Assembly: GCA_036346275.1 (NCBI GenBank)
Contig: CM070727.1
Location: 10,159,760 to 10,223,759 of the forward strand
Source: Otatea glauca
Lineage: Eukaryota; Streptophyta; Magnoliopsida; Poales; Poaceae
Length of the DNA: 64,000 nt
Direction of reading: 5' to 3'
Shown: in pieces, positions 38,101-49,044 of the stretch
Layout: the number at the start of each line of letters is the position of its first letter
Numbering within the stretch: position 1 is the stretch's first letter
Notes under the pieces: generated by a model
What the model saw: only the letters and a program-made list of their open reading frames with translations
Databases searched by the model: none
What the model was told of the DNA's origin: nothing
Program-made: the position numbers and the translations under genes

Positions 38101-40833
38101 TCACTGAATATGCATATATACATTCTTATACATATACAAGGCTTATGTTCTTATGCAATTTAAATTTGTGCATATATGATATTTCATTACAAACATTACA
38201 ATAATGACTAATCACTTATTCTGATATTAATTCATGTCTTTGTACACCTATTAAATACTTTGCATATATATATATATATATATCTATTGCTACGAATTAT
38301 TATATGCATTTATTCATATATACACATTTTCCATCTGAATAACTTACTATTATAAATCAAGTCTAAATCTAGTTCATATCTTAATTATTTTAGCCATATA
38401 TGGTAACCCTCTGACATAAAAGTATTTAGAAATCAATTTGACTGATTTTAGATTCTTTTTACACAAACTATGCATTTTTGAATATTTATAGCATTGAGAA
38501 CAACTTTTAATGTAAAATGATTCAAACAAGGTTTAAATCTAAATATTTTTATATTTTTTAGTCCCTGGAAGTATAAGGATTCTAATGAGATTGATTTCAT
38601 TTCATTTTGAGTTTGTTTACAACATTTTATTATGTGGCATATCTTTAGGCCTTTATTCAAATTTTGAATTTCAAAATAACCAATCGATCATTTTCAAAAT
38701 ATTTTCACATATTATGGATCCACTTGATTTATCATAAATTTAGGAATTTATTTTATTTCATTTGGATTGATAATTCAAAAGTTACAGACAAATGATTATT
38801 CTCGGGTATTGGAAAATAGAGTAAATTCAGAAATACGTTTCTTGATTGGAAAGCGATTTACGGTTTGAGTGAAGAACTCTACGTTGGTCGACAGAATGGG
38901 CCGTCGGGCGAGACTCGAGAGCGAGGCGGTGTGGTTCAGTTCACCGCGGTGAGGCTTTGCCGAGCGGCGGAATCGGCGGAACAGCGAGCATCACCAAGGT
39001 AGCGCGCACCGTGAGTGGCAACGGCTCGGCGGAGATGGCCTGGGACATCGCAACACCGAGAGGGGGGCGGCGGAGCCATGGACGACGGCAAGAAAGTTCG
39101 ATTTTGAAGCAACCGAGCGAGAGATGAGATGCGCATGAGCATCAGTGAGTAAGATTGGTTCCATTTTGCTACTTTTTCATGAAGAAGAGTGAACGAATTG
39201 GGCTCTCACCGTGCGAGGCAAAGCGGCGGTGGAGCGGCACGGTGCGGTGGCTCGTCGAGGCTGAGGAGCTCCGAATGGGTGCGGAGATGAGTACAGGATG
39301 TCCAAGAGGTGCTCTCGGCGCGAGTGATTGGACTACAATGGCCAAAGGTGGGAAATGGCAAATGGAGTGATGGCACGGTTGGATTTGGGAAGAAGAGCAG
39401 TGCTGGCCAACGTGAAGCTAAATTGCAGTGGGAGAATAGCTAGAGGCTGAGATGGCTGCTCAGATGAAGCTATCGGTGGCTTAAATAGAAGAGGTAAGGC
39501 GGTCGGTACACAATTGTACAGGATTTGAACGGCAACAAGAATTGCGGCGGCGAGGTGAAGTTTTCGGCTGAGTCAGGGCAGACTCGACTGAGAGGACAGT
39601 CGAGATAGAGTTCTGGTAGGGCAAGCTGGCAGCTCGGGCGACGAGTTGCGGCGCTGACAAGACAAAGGATGAGGCGGTGCGGCTCGGTGGTAGCTGCGTC
39701 AGCGTTGAGAGAACGCAGAGGAAGCGAGCAGAAGGGACGGGAGACATCTGACGAGTGGGGCAGGCTGGCAGTGGGAGAAGGAGAAGGGCGGTTCAGGCCT
39801 GACGCGTGGGACCGAGTTAAGGAATGGGTCCACTTGCCAGAGAAAGGAAAAGAATACTGCCGGAAACTCTGGACAGTACGGGATGAAGATCAAGGTTTGG
39901 GTCAGAATAAAAGCTTGAGATTTTATGAAAATTTTTGTGTAGGTAGGCAAGGAAAATATAAGGATCCAGTAAAAAGTTTAGATAAAAATTATTTATAAAA
40001 ATATTTATAAAAATCTGACAATTCCAAGTTGTCACTTTCTGTCACTACTGAATTTTATTTAATTTAAGATCAAAATCAGTTTATTATTTTATTAAACTTT
40101 TTATGCAGATCTATAATGGAATTATTGACATTACATAAAATTTTCATATTTTCATATTCTATATTTTAATTTTATTAATTCTGACATTGTAATTTCCAGC
40201 TTTTCTAATAGTCTGTTTTTGAATTTCTAAAAATATTAAATGATGGGATAAACTCTTGATATTTTTACCATACATAGATAAGACAATCATGTCGGCAGGG
40301 TTAAAATTTTAACTCAGGTTAGGTTAAGATAACTTCTGAAGAAATCTTGCAACTTCAGATTTTTGATTATCTTTTCATGATTACAAGATATTCTCTTTAT
40401 TTTAATATGTTCAGATTAATTTTGACAGCATGACAAGGTCTATGACAGTTTATAATATTTTAATATTATTTTTGCAGATTTTTATTGCTATTGGGTTTTT
40501 ATCTTTTTACTTTTACCATTTTACCATTTCAATTTATGAGACTTTTCTTTTAAAGTAAAAACTCAAGAAAAATCAATAATTAAGAAAACTCAGGAAATTT
40601 AAATACAAATTAAATATTACATTGCAAACTTATTTTCATATTTTGTTTGTTTTGAAAGAAATAGTTTTAGTGAAGGAAAATCTTTCTTTTCTTTAAGATT
40701 GGAATACAAGGAAAGGAGGAAAAGATATTTATTTAAAACCAAAATCTTTATTCCAATTGCAATTTTTGTTCAATTCCATTTTTAAATTTAAAAATTTTAT
40801 TTTTCATATTTTTGAATTTTATGGGATGTTACA
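35146..40833 (-). repeat. LARD LTR copy 3 (right outer)
   Basis: About 5.69 kb, ending GGGATGTTACA at 40833 and followed by the outer flank GTGCG. It has private substitutions in its right part, for example AGATATTCTC, ACAGCATGAC and GTGAAGGAAAAT, which LTR copies 1 and 2 lack. A TATA-like TTCTATTTAA lies at 39481-39490 on the minus strand. The 35300-35830 stretch has many small indels relative to the other copies, often at CAG or CTG. Confidence 0.9.
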
Positions 40834-40838
40834 GTGCG

Positions 40839-41790
40839 ATAATTAGGAAAATATTATTTTTAAAATTTTGTTTAGATAGAAGTCAAATTTTAAAAAAATT
40901 GTGCCGAGGAGCTAGGTAAATAGATAATCCAAAGCTTTGTTGCGCACGAGTAGAAATCATCCCTTTTTCAGCTCCTCTCGGTTAGTTTTTTTTTTTTGCA
41001 AATCTGACGCATTTATGAAATCATTCGCAGATTTGGCCCCCTTCTTCCCGCGAAAGGCGCTCTTGTACCCGAGAAGTGCGGCATTCGACGAGCTGCAGCA
41101 ATAGGCACGCCAGCGTTGGAGCAATGGCTTCCGCAGACGAATAGCGTGAGAGGCAAGCTATAGGGGAGCATGGAAGGTGACATCAACACGTGTCGCCTTC
41201 CATGGTCGAAAACGGGGCCAGTCTTGCAAATACATTTGTGAGAAGACTAAATTAAAAAAAAAAGAGATAGGCTAGAAAAGCGTTGTGTACACATGAATTA
41301 TATTTTCAACGAATAATACATTTTTCAATAATTTTACAAAAATAATATAACTAATCAAAATTTTATAAAAATACACCTATGTAGTCAAATGAAATGGCGA
41401 CAACGGAGACAGAGCTTTCAAATGGCGACAGTGATCTGTTTAGTCGTGGTTTGTATTTACCGACGGATTAGTTTGTCATGGATTTATTTGGTTAATAAGG
41501 ATGAGTTTTTTTAAAAAAATTTGATTCTGCATATTATTTTTGTAAAATTATTTTAAATAATTCATGTACGCACACGCGGAGCTGGTCACCTCACCTCCAC
41601 GCGGTAGTTATAAGAGACCTCTCCTCCCCCTCTCCTCTCTTCTCTCCTCTCCACCCACTTCTGCTCTGCTTCCTTCCTCCGATCTGACTGCTGCGCGGCC
41701 CGAGGGATTTGAAGCGGCGGAGAGGATCTGCGGGAAATTGAGGACAGGGAGGGAAGCGTCAGGGGCGGCAGTGAGCGGCGGCGGCGAGGG
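40839..41790 (+). promoter_or_regulatory. Upstream region and 5' UTR of the MORN gene
   Basis: AT-rich to about 41550, then a CT-rich leader. A TATA-like TTATAAGAG lies at 41608-41616, about 175 bp before the ATG, followed by CTCTCCTCCCCCTCTCC-type pyrimidine patches common in grass 5' leaders. The LARD array ends about 950 bp upstream of the start codon. Confidence 0.55.
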
Positions 41791-43264
41791 ATGGAGGTGC
41801 ACGGCGGGGGCAAGCTGACGCGGACGCCGTCGTCGCTGCTGCGGTCGCCGACGGTGCGCAACTGCGCGTCGTTCCAGGCGGTGTTGGTAGAGGACCCGGA
41901 GCCCGACGACAAGAAGGCGCAGGCGCAGGCCAAGGCCCCACCCCACCTGCACCCGCACCTACGCCCCGGCGGCCCGGCCCACCCGCTCGTGCTCCTCGTC
42001 CTGCCCCTCGCCGTCCTCCTCCTGCTGCTCCTGCTCCGCGACGACCACCACCTCGTCCTCCTCGCGGCCGCCGCTGCCGCCGCGCTCGCCGCGGCGGCGG
42101 GGCCGCACGCCTCCTCCGCGGGCGCTCAGGCTGCGCCGCTCCCCGGCGTCGGGATCCGTGCAGTGGTTCATTGGCGACGACGACGACAAGCTGCAGAAGC
42201 GGGACAAGGGGAAAGCCGGCGCCGCGCATGGCCGCGTGGTGCGGGAGGGCGTGGAGTTCTACAGCAATGGAGACTGCTACGAGGGGGAGTTCCACAAGGG
42301 CCGCTGCAACGGCAGCGGCGTCTACAACTTCTTCGGCAAGGGCAAGTACGAGGGGGACTGGGTGGACGGCAAGTACGACGGCTACGGCATCGAGAGCTGG
42401 GCGCGCGGCAGCCGGTACCGCGGCCAGTACCGCCAGGGCCTCCGCCAGGGCCACGGTGTCTACCGCTTCTATAGCGGCGACTGCTACGCCGGCGAGTGGG
42501 CCGGCGGCCAGAGCCACGGCATCGGTGCGCAGACCTGCTCCGATGGAAGCTCCTACGTCGGGGAGTTCAAGTGCGGCGTCAAGCACGACCTCGGCAGCTA
42601 TCATTTCCGGTGAGCATCTATTGAAATTTCGTGCTTTGATTCGATCACAGCAACGCACTGTTCCATTTCTTGGCAACTGTTCAATTGGTTCACTATAGGT
42701 TCACGATTTAAGTAACCTCGGTGAGAAATTTGTGCACATTGGTTCTAATCTCGAACGTGCCATTGAAATTTGTTTCAGAAATGGTGATCGGTATGCGGGG
42801 GAGTACTTCGGGGACAAGATCCATGGGTTTGGTGTTTACAGCTTTGCCAATGGTCATTGCTACGAAGGCTCCTGGCACGAAGGCAAGAAGCAGGGATTTG
42901 GAATGTACACATTTCGGAATGGCGACAAGCGATCAGGGGACTGGGATTCTGGGACCCTCAAGAGCCCCCTGCCTCCGGCCGATCCTTCGGTTGAGCGTGC
43001 CGTACAGGTATGCATCAATTTGCTTGCACATTGATCTGCCTAAGAGTTACCCTTTGCAACTGCTTCTGAAATTCTAATGGTTGCATTGCACAATTATAGG
43101 CTGCACGGCGGGCTGCAGAGAACGCCTTTCGCTTGCCGAGATTAGATGAGCAGGTGCACAAGGCGGTCATGGCTGCGAACAGGGCTGCCACGGCTGCTCG
43201 GGTAGCGGCGATCAAGGCAGTCCAGAACAGGATGGATGGGAAATTCTGTGATACCTACCTGTGA
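41791..43264 (+). CDS. MORN-repeat membrane protein, three exons, apparent frameshift in exon 1
   Basis: Exons 41791-42609, 42779-43007 and 43100-43264, with GT-AG introns; about 404 codons. The N-terminus (MEVHGGGKLTRTPSSLLRSP) is followed by an acidic/Gln-rich stretch and then a long Leu/Ala-rich segment (about 41990-42110), probably one or two membrane spans. Next comes QWFIGDDDDKLQKRDKG and seven to eight MORN units of ~23 residues, such as YEGEFHKGRCNGSGVYNF, YEGDWVDGKYDGYGIESW and YAGEYFGDKIHGFGVYSF. The C-terminus is an Ala-rich helix ending DTYL. MORN repeats mediate membrane or lipid contact in plant PIP5K-type proteins. Close relatives are the Arabidopsis 'SET7/9-like' MORN proteins around At1g77660; no SET or kinase domain is present here. 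The ATG frame and the QWFIGDDD frame differ, so a net one-base shift falls between about 42090 and 42150 in very GC-rich DNA. Sequencing error is more likely than a broken gene, because everything downstream is intact. Confidence 0.85.
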
Positions 43265-46200
43265 AGTGTGTTCAAGAAACCATGCCCTTTCCTTCTAACT
43301 GTACATTAGGGTAGTGAAGGACAATAACTAATCGATGAGTTTCAGACGACCGGGGCAGAACAACTGCTTGCTCCGAGTCAGAGAGTTCAGCAACAAACGG
43401 GAGCCGCCGAAGAGCTGAGCTCACAATTTTCTTTTGAAAAAACAGCTCAGATTTTGCAACATTGCAATCGCGATAGGCGGTTCCCTTCCCCATTCTTGCA
43501 AGCTTGAAATTGTACATAGCTCAAGTGTATTAATGGAAGAGTGAGCATTTTCTGTGCCCTTCTTTGCTACTTGCTGCATATTCTATGTTCTCTATATGCA
43601 TTGCACTGCACATATAGATGTGCTTGCATCTGCATTTCATTGCTCCAATCTAAATCTTGACCGTTTGAGTTGGACTCCATGTGCAGTGATTCTTCATTTG
43701 CAAGTGTACATGGAGATGCACATGGAATGGGAGACTGTAAAACTTCTTATGGTCCTGCAACTTGTTGCTGTGATCAGTGACGTAGGTCCCCATGACCCAT
43801 GATAATATTGTATTTTTAGTACACTATGTTGTCTATCCATTCCCTGCATCTGATCCCACTGTGTTTTTCAAAACATGGGGCGATTCATAGCTTTGGGTCC
43901 ACTTTGCTGCTCCAGATTTTTGCATCAGAAACATGAATGCAAGGAAAGAATTCTGCAAATGCTAAGCTGGCACAAAGCATTGCTGTATGCTGGGAGCCGC
44001 TTTTTCTATAACTTCTCGCATCAGAACAATCGTGCTAATCAATGATGATCCCACTGCATTATGTGAGATGTGTCATTTCATAATGTCAGAAATCACAATG
44101 ATTCTGAATGTTTTGTCGTCTTTGTTCGTTCTTGTCGATCTGCGTTTCGTGTTAATATACGCCCTTGGGGATCAGGGTGCTGATGAAATGGTTTGACCTG
44201 TAAAATGCCGAATTCAGGAACATCGGGCATGTAAACCTGGCCCATGTGCTGTACCCTGGAAACATTTCACAGGCTCGACACTCTGGTTGTGGCCTCAGGT
44301 TTAGACCAAATAGGAGCTCTCGGTGCCTGTGATACTTAATTGCTCCTGTTTTGCGGTGGACAAAACCTGCTTAGGAATTAGGATTATTTTAATCTTCCAA
44401 TGTGCTGAAGGGTTTGAAGAACCCGATGCAGAATCGCTCCTTAAGTTGAATCTGCAAAAACAATTCCAAATCTGCAGCTTGTTTGGCCTGGCAAAAACTT
44501 GTCCGGTCGCATCGAATCAGCAAGGATCCTGTGTTCTTGGAAAGGATAATCTTGTGCTATCTGTTCTTGAGCCTGACCTTATCTCAAGCCATCATTCATG
44601 CCATTCTTATGCTGCCTCCCCATGTAACTGTGGCTCTCTTCTCCTTTGCTTTCGGCAAGACACTTCTGCATCTTGGCAAGAACCTTCTGTTCAGTTCGCT
44701 GCCTACCACTGTGATACTGTGTGCATGCCAGGAGCTTCTGTTTTTCTCCAAGCAAAAGGATGGACGGCAAGAAGAAATGGCTGCCGGTTTTCAGACCGAA
44801 GCAACTTCTCCTGTATTATGTACGAAAAGCAGGAGCCAAGTTGAGCTTTTCCTTTCTTCCCTCTTTCCTTTTTTCTACAGAAACAACAGGCTCGAGACGT
44901 AATTATGGCCACACATAAGCTAATTATAAGCTCGGGTACGAGTCTAACACAGCATTATAATCTGCTTATTTCGTGATTGAATCATCGTGACATGTCGAAA
45001 AGGGAAAGTTTACTGTGCATTATATTGGTAGTATAAATTAGATATATCCATTGATTTGTTAAGGGTATTTCTACTGCTCTACTATCGAGGAAAGTATAAA
45101 TAAATACTAGCTAATTTGATCTATTGGATTGAAAAGAAATAAGTGATCTACATTAAATTTAGTATACCGTAAAAGAGCTCGTTGAAAAAAATAAGATAAG
45201 CATCTGGGAAAGGAGCAAAGTTGTCACAGCACATGATGGTCGCTTCATTTGACACTTCAATTCTTTTTTTCTTCTTTTTTTTGGTGCATTTGTTCCTGTC
45301 ATCCTGTGTGAAAGAACTCAAATCGACGATTTCATGATGCTCGCTTGCGTGAGAAGCGAGGTCATATACACGGACCCTTCTTTCTTTCTTTACCGGCTTA
45401 AAATCTCCTCGTAGTTTCAATCAAGGCGTCTGTGCTAAAGTGCTAATAAACATTGCTTTCAGTATCTGTCGAGTGATATATTTTTTCCCATTAGAAATAT
45501 ATATGCATGATGCATCACCCATGAGCTAGGAAACAACGTTGCCATTTAGGAAAAGAAAACGCCGTAGTGCGAGGTGAGGCGGGCTCCGACAAATAGTAAA
45601 ACTACGGTAGCCGGTCATAGAAAGGATCGCCTGGCTTGTAGTTTTCGCTTGTCACAAGCGTTCAAAGTGCATGCAACCACTCCCATGGGGAGCACTTTTC
45701 GCCACCTTTTTCTTCCAAGAAGAAAGCAAGCAAGGCAGCATGTATAGTACTACTACCAGTCTACTACTGACATGGAGTTTGCCTTTTCTCTTGTGTAAAG
45801 ATCACACACATATCTCCTGGGGTAGCTAGGTGTGAGGGTCTGAAATTGCGTGTCGCATATTTCTTCAAAGCATGTGGGGAAAACATAATGGATTTGGTTC
45901 TGCACTTCTGCTCATGACTCCTGAACTTTGAACGTTGTTTGTTCATGTAAGGTGATGACGCTGCAGGTTGGACCTGCAGTTGTTCATAACTGTGCTCGCT
46001 GTGCTGTGCTTTCTTTTTTCAGTTTCTTGGTGGTACATTTGTTCAGCTCGGCGCCCCGGGTAGGTGGGTGGTGCTGGTGTTGGTGGGTGGTGGATCATGG
46101 AACCGGGTAACACGGGGGCTCGCTTTGGTGAGTTGAGAAATACAGAGATTAATCTGACCAGCGAACTAATTGGATTGCCTCTGTCTGTTCATTTCACATC

Positions 46201-46539
46201 TGAATTCTTGGGTGACTTTTGACTGTTGACGCGGGGGCGCTGAATTTGAGCTATTCTGTTGGTGGTTTGACGCCCAGATGCTGAACAACTGAAGTGGTAG
46301 CCTTTGATGAAGATATGTTTCTGAAAATAGTTGAATTTAGGAGTTCCACAGATAGATTTTTCATGCTTCTCTAGTCAAACCATAGCTACTTTGAAGTTAC
46401 TAATATATTCTGAATCGTAAAAAAACGTTCTGTTTTCAATTTGTTGAACAGATTTTATATCATTCGAATTACTAATAAGCGCTCCTCAGGCCTCAATTGC
46501 CACATACTACTCCACTAGACTAGTGGAGTGCTAGTTTAG
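43265..46539. other. 3' UTR of the MORN gene and intergenic sequence
   Basis: No further gene recognised. Plus-strand sequence up to about 43550 probably forms the 3' UTR. Longer open frames near 44323-44902 overlap each other in different frames and show no family motif. Confidence 0.5.
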
Positions 46540-46541
46540 TA

Positions 46542-46842
46542 CTCCTTCCGTCCTTGAAAGTAAGGGAGAGAAGCGTTTAAATTGTGTCTTCTAATATTAG
46601 GGATTGAGAGTTATCTTCCTTTAAATTGTGTCCATGCATGCAGATGCACGCAAATACATGCGACCACACATATTCCAAAACAAAAACGCGGTAGGTCATC
46701 ATTTATAATCGTGATTAATTAATGCATGCATGTTGCCAATTAATAGAGACACCCTATTAAATAGGGGCATTAGAGTCTTTTGACAGAAACCATAATCTAT
46801 CCTAAAATTTCTTCCGTCCCTTACTTTTCAGGACGGAGGGAG
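46542..46842. mobile_element. Stowaway-like MITE, 301 bp
   Basis: Terminal repeats: CTCCTTCCGTCC at the left and GGACGGAGGGAG at the right, extended by matching AAGTAAGGGA / TCCCTTACTT. TA flanks both sides (46540-46541 and 46843-46844). This is the Tc1/mariner-type Stowaway signature. Directly to the right, 46850-46885 has CTCTCTCCCGTATTATAAAC, a fragment of a related element. Confidence 0.85.
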
Positions 46843-47032
46843 TAGTTTTGTACTCTCTCCCGTATTATAAACAAAACTCCCTCCCGTACAAATTCAAGAA
46901 GCCCAATCAGGTGAGCGAGATGGCTGATCATTGCACCTCGATGCAGACTCTTGGGAACCGCACTACTCATGAGAGAAAAATAAGGCCTTGGAATTTGAAA
47001 ACTACATCATACAACACTCGTTTGTGCTATTA

Positions 47033-47404
47033 GGGTCCGTTTGGTTTTCGAGAGCAAAGAGTAGATTAGGATCGGGTTATCCGTCGTATTAAGGATGAAG
47101 CAATTCAAGTTCATATTTAGTTAGAGGGATGAGAGATAAATAGGATAAACTAAATTTTTGTTTAGTTTGAGAGATAAGAGTTGGATGATAGATGAGATGA
47201 GAGTTCATATTTAGTTGGTGGGAGGAGAATTGGATGGTCTCATCTGGCCAATTTCGTTAGATGACTTCATCTAACATCTATAAGAAATATTCTCGTTCTT
47301 TAGCTGTTCTCATTCACTCGATCTATTGAACTAAGCAGTAGGATATGTAAAAAAGATTGATTGCTCCGTCTATTCAATGTCCTTAAACCAAGCCAGAGGG
47401 ACCC
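47033..47404. mobile_element. Tourist-like (PIF/Harbinger) MITE, 372 bp
   Basis: Starts GGGTCCGTTTGGTTTT and ends in the inverse GGGACCC-type terminus (reverse complement GGGTCCCTCTGGCTTGG). TTA flanks both sides (47030-47032 and 47405-47407), the 3-bp duplication typical of PIF/Harbinger. The terminal match is imperfect. Confidence 0.7.
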
Positions 47405-47614
47405 TTAGGTCGCATGATACGAGGTCGGCAACAAAACGCGTCAATCATAATTTCAGCAGACAAGGTTCGCGTGATACAGCCTCGCCCATATGCAACTATG
47501 CAGCGACAGCCAGTCTACTTACAAACGCAATCTTGTCTACTAGTACTAGTAACAGATTTTGATTAGTCACCATTTATGAAGTTTTAATCAGATGGTGCCA
47601 AAACAATACCCGCA

Positions 47615-47907
47615 GAGCATGTACAGTAGTATAGACGACAACTATCTATAATACATCTCTATATCATCTACAGACAACACTAAAAATAACTCATACAATG
47701 GAACATTTATATAGTTATTTGTAATGGTCTCTTATTCAATTAACAGATTATCTATACAATGGTATACAAAATGTAAAGTTGTCTATAAGACCGTTATTAA
47801 ATAGTAGACATCAGTTTTCTCTCTCCTTCTTCTCTCTCTTCCACATCATCTAAAATTATATATGGCATAGTCTTACAAACAGCTGATATATACTATTGTA
47901 CATACCT
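47615..47907. mobile_element. MITE with ~15-19-bp terminal repeats, family uncertain
   Basis: The left end contains GCATGTACAGTAGTATAGA. The right end in reverse complement contains GTATGTACAATAGTATATA. The interior is AT-rich and non-coding. The exact edges and target duplication are not clear. Confidence 0.55.
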
Positions 47908-49044
47908 TTATTTTTGCTGTTGTTTCGCCGCAACACACAGATGGCACAAAACCGAAATATAATGTATTTGTTCGTTGTATCAGTCGTTGTCCGGGAGAGA
48001 AGAAAACACTCGAGCAAACATGGCGCCATGGCGGCGTGAAGTGTGAACTTGGAAGAGACTGGCATCGAGGGGATATGGGCGCATTTGGTGTGCCATGTCT
48101 CGTGTGACTGATGAGTGATTTTTTCTTCTTGGTACGTTTGTTCTTATCATCTTTCCCTAACTGCTTGTCGATCGCGCCGGATGGGTGGTCAAGCGTATGG
48201 TGCTAGATAGTAACAGCAGGTGCAGAACTGTGCACCATGGATGTAACAAGTGATGTTAATTTCACCAGAACATGTAGCTCGTAGAGGATGCCTGATGATA
48301 TGCAAGTCATGTGCCGAAGGGGTTCACGGCTATACGAGTTTCTCAAGGATTAGCATGTGTGGACAACATTTTGGTCTGGGCATATCATGCAAATGACACC
48401 AGAAAACCAGTCTTACCGTCGTAGAAGGTAAAAATGATTTGTTACAATTCTTTGACTATCGGGGTCGTGCAACTTGAGGGGTACAGGGACGCATACCACA
48501 CACGTGTGTGCATCCCTACACACGTTAAGAAAATACAGATACACACATCCCTACACATGGTAAGGAATTTTTTTGGAAGCTCTGATGCTTTCGAAGTGTA
48601 GGTACACGCTATCTTACTGAACACGTATACCCATTTTTATTAGTGGTGAGCGTGCGCGTTCAACTTCGGTCGAACGCGGGTGGGCTAGCGAGCGGTAGCG
48701 ACTTTCTAATGATATATGGTAAATGTTTGAGAAGAAATTGGAGGAAGGTAGAAGAATAGATTTTCTATTGCAGGGTATTGTTCTGATCATTTGGTGAACT
48801 TGTGATAGGATAGGAGGAAAAGCATAGGCAAATAGCGGTCGCATATTTGTTCTGATGGCTACAAAAGTGTACCAGCAGATACCCTGATCCATCAGCATCT
48901 GCTTACAAGGAAAAATAGTAACGACACTAGAGATGAAGTCACTGACGGGATATTACTATTGCTAGAAAAGTACATGCATTCGGATGCAGTTCAGATCAAG
49001 CAGATTATTATTCAACGATCAACAGCCACATGAAATTGCTCCCT
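47908..49044. other. Intergenic and 3' UTR side of the aminotransferase gene
   Basis: No gene recognised. The part next to 49045 should contain the 3' UTR of the minus-strand aminotransferase. Confidence 0.5.

Larger units (their letters stand above)
19034..40833 (-). mobile_element. LARD-like LTR retrotransposon array: LTR-internal-LTR-internal-LTR
   Basis: Three LTR copies (19034-24708, 27074-32771, 35146-40833) alternate with two internal domains (24709-27073, 32772-35145), giving a repeat unit of about 8.06 kb. On the minus strand each LTR begins TGTAACATCCC. A polypurine tract precedes it, and a primer-binding site like the initiator Met-tRNA end follows the LTR's other end. The outer flanks are GTGCA (19029-19033) and GTGCG (40834-40838), a 5-bp duplication with one mismatch, so the array is one insertion enlarged in place. 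No gag or pol can be found in any internal frame. Very long LTRs with a short non-coding internal domain are the definition of LARDs, first described in Triticeae. The polypurine-tract context suggests Ty3/gypsy parentage. Confidence 0.88.

Noticed and set aside
44323..44902. 173- and 139-codon ORFs downstream of the MORN gene
   Set aside because: They overlap in different frames with codon usage unlike the neighbouring exons, and lie in probable 3' flanking DNA.
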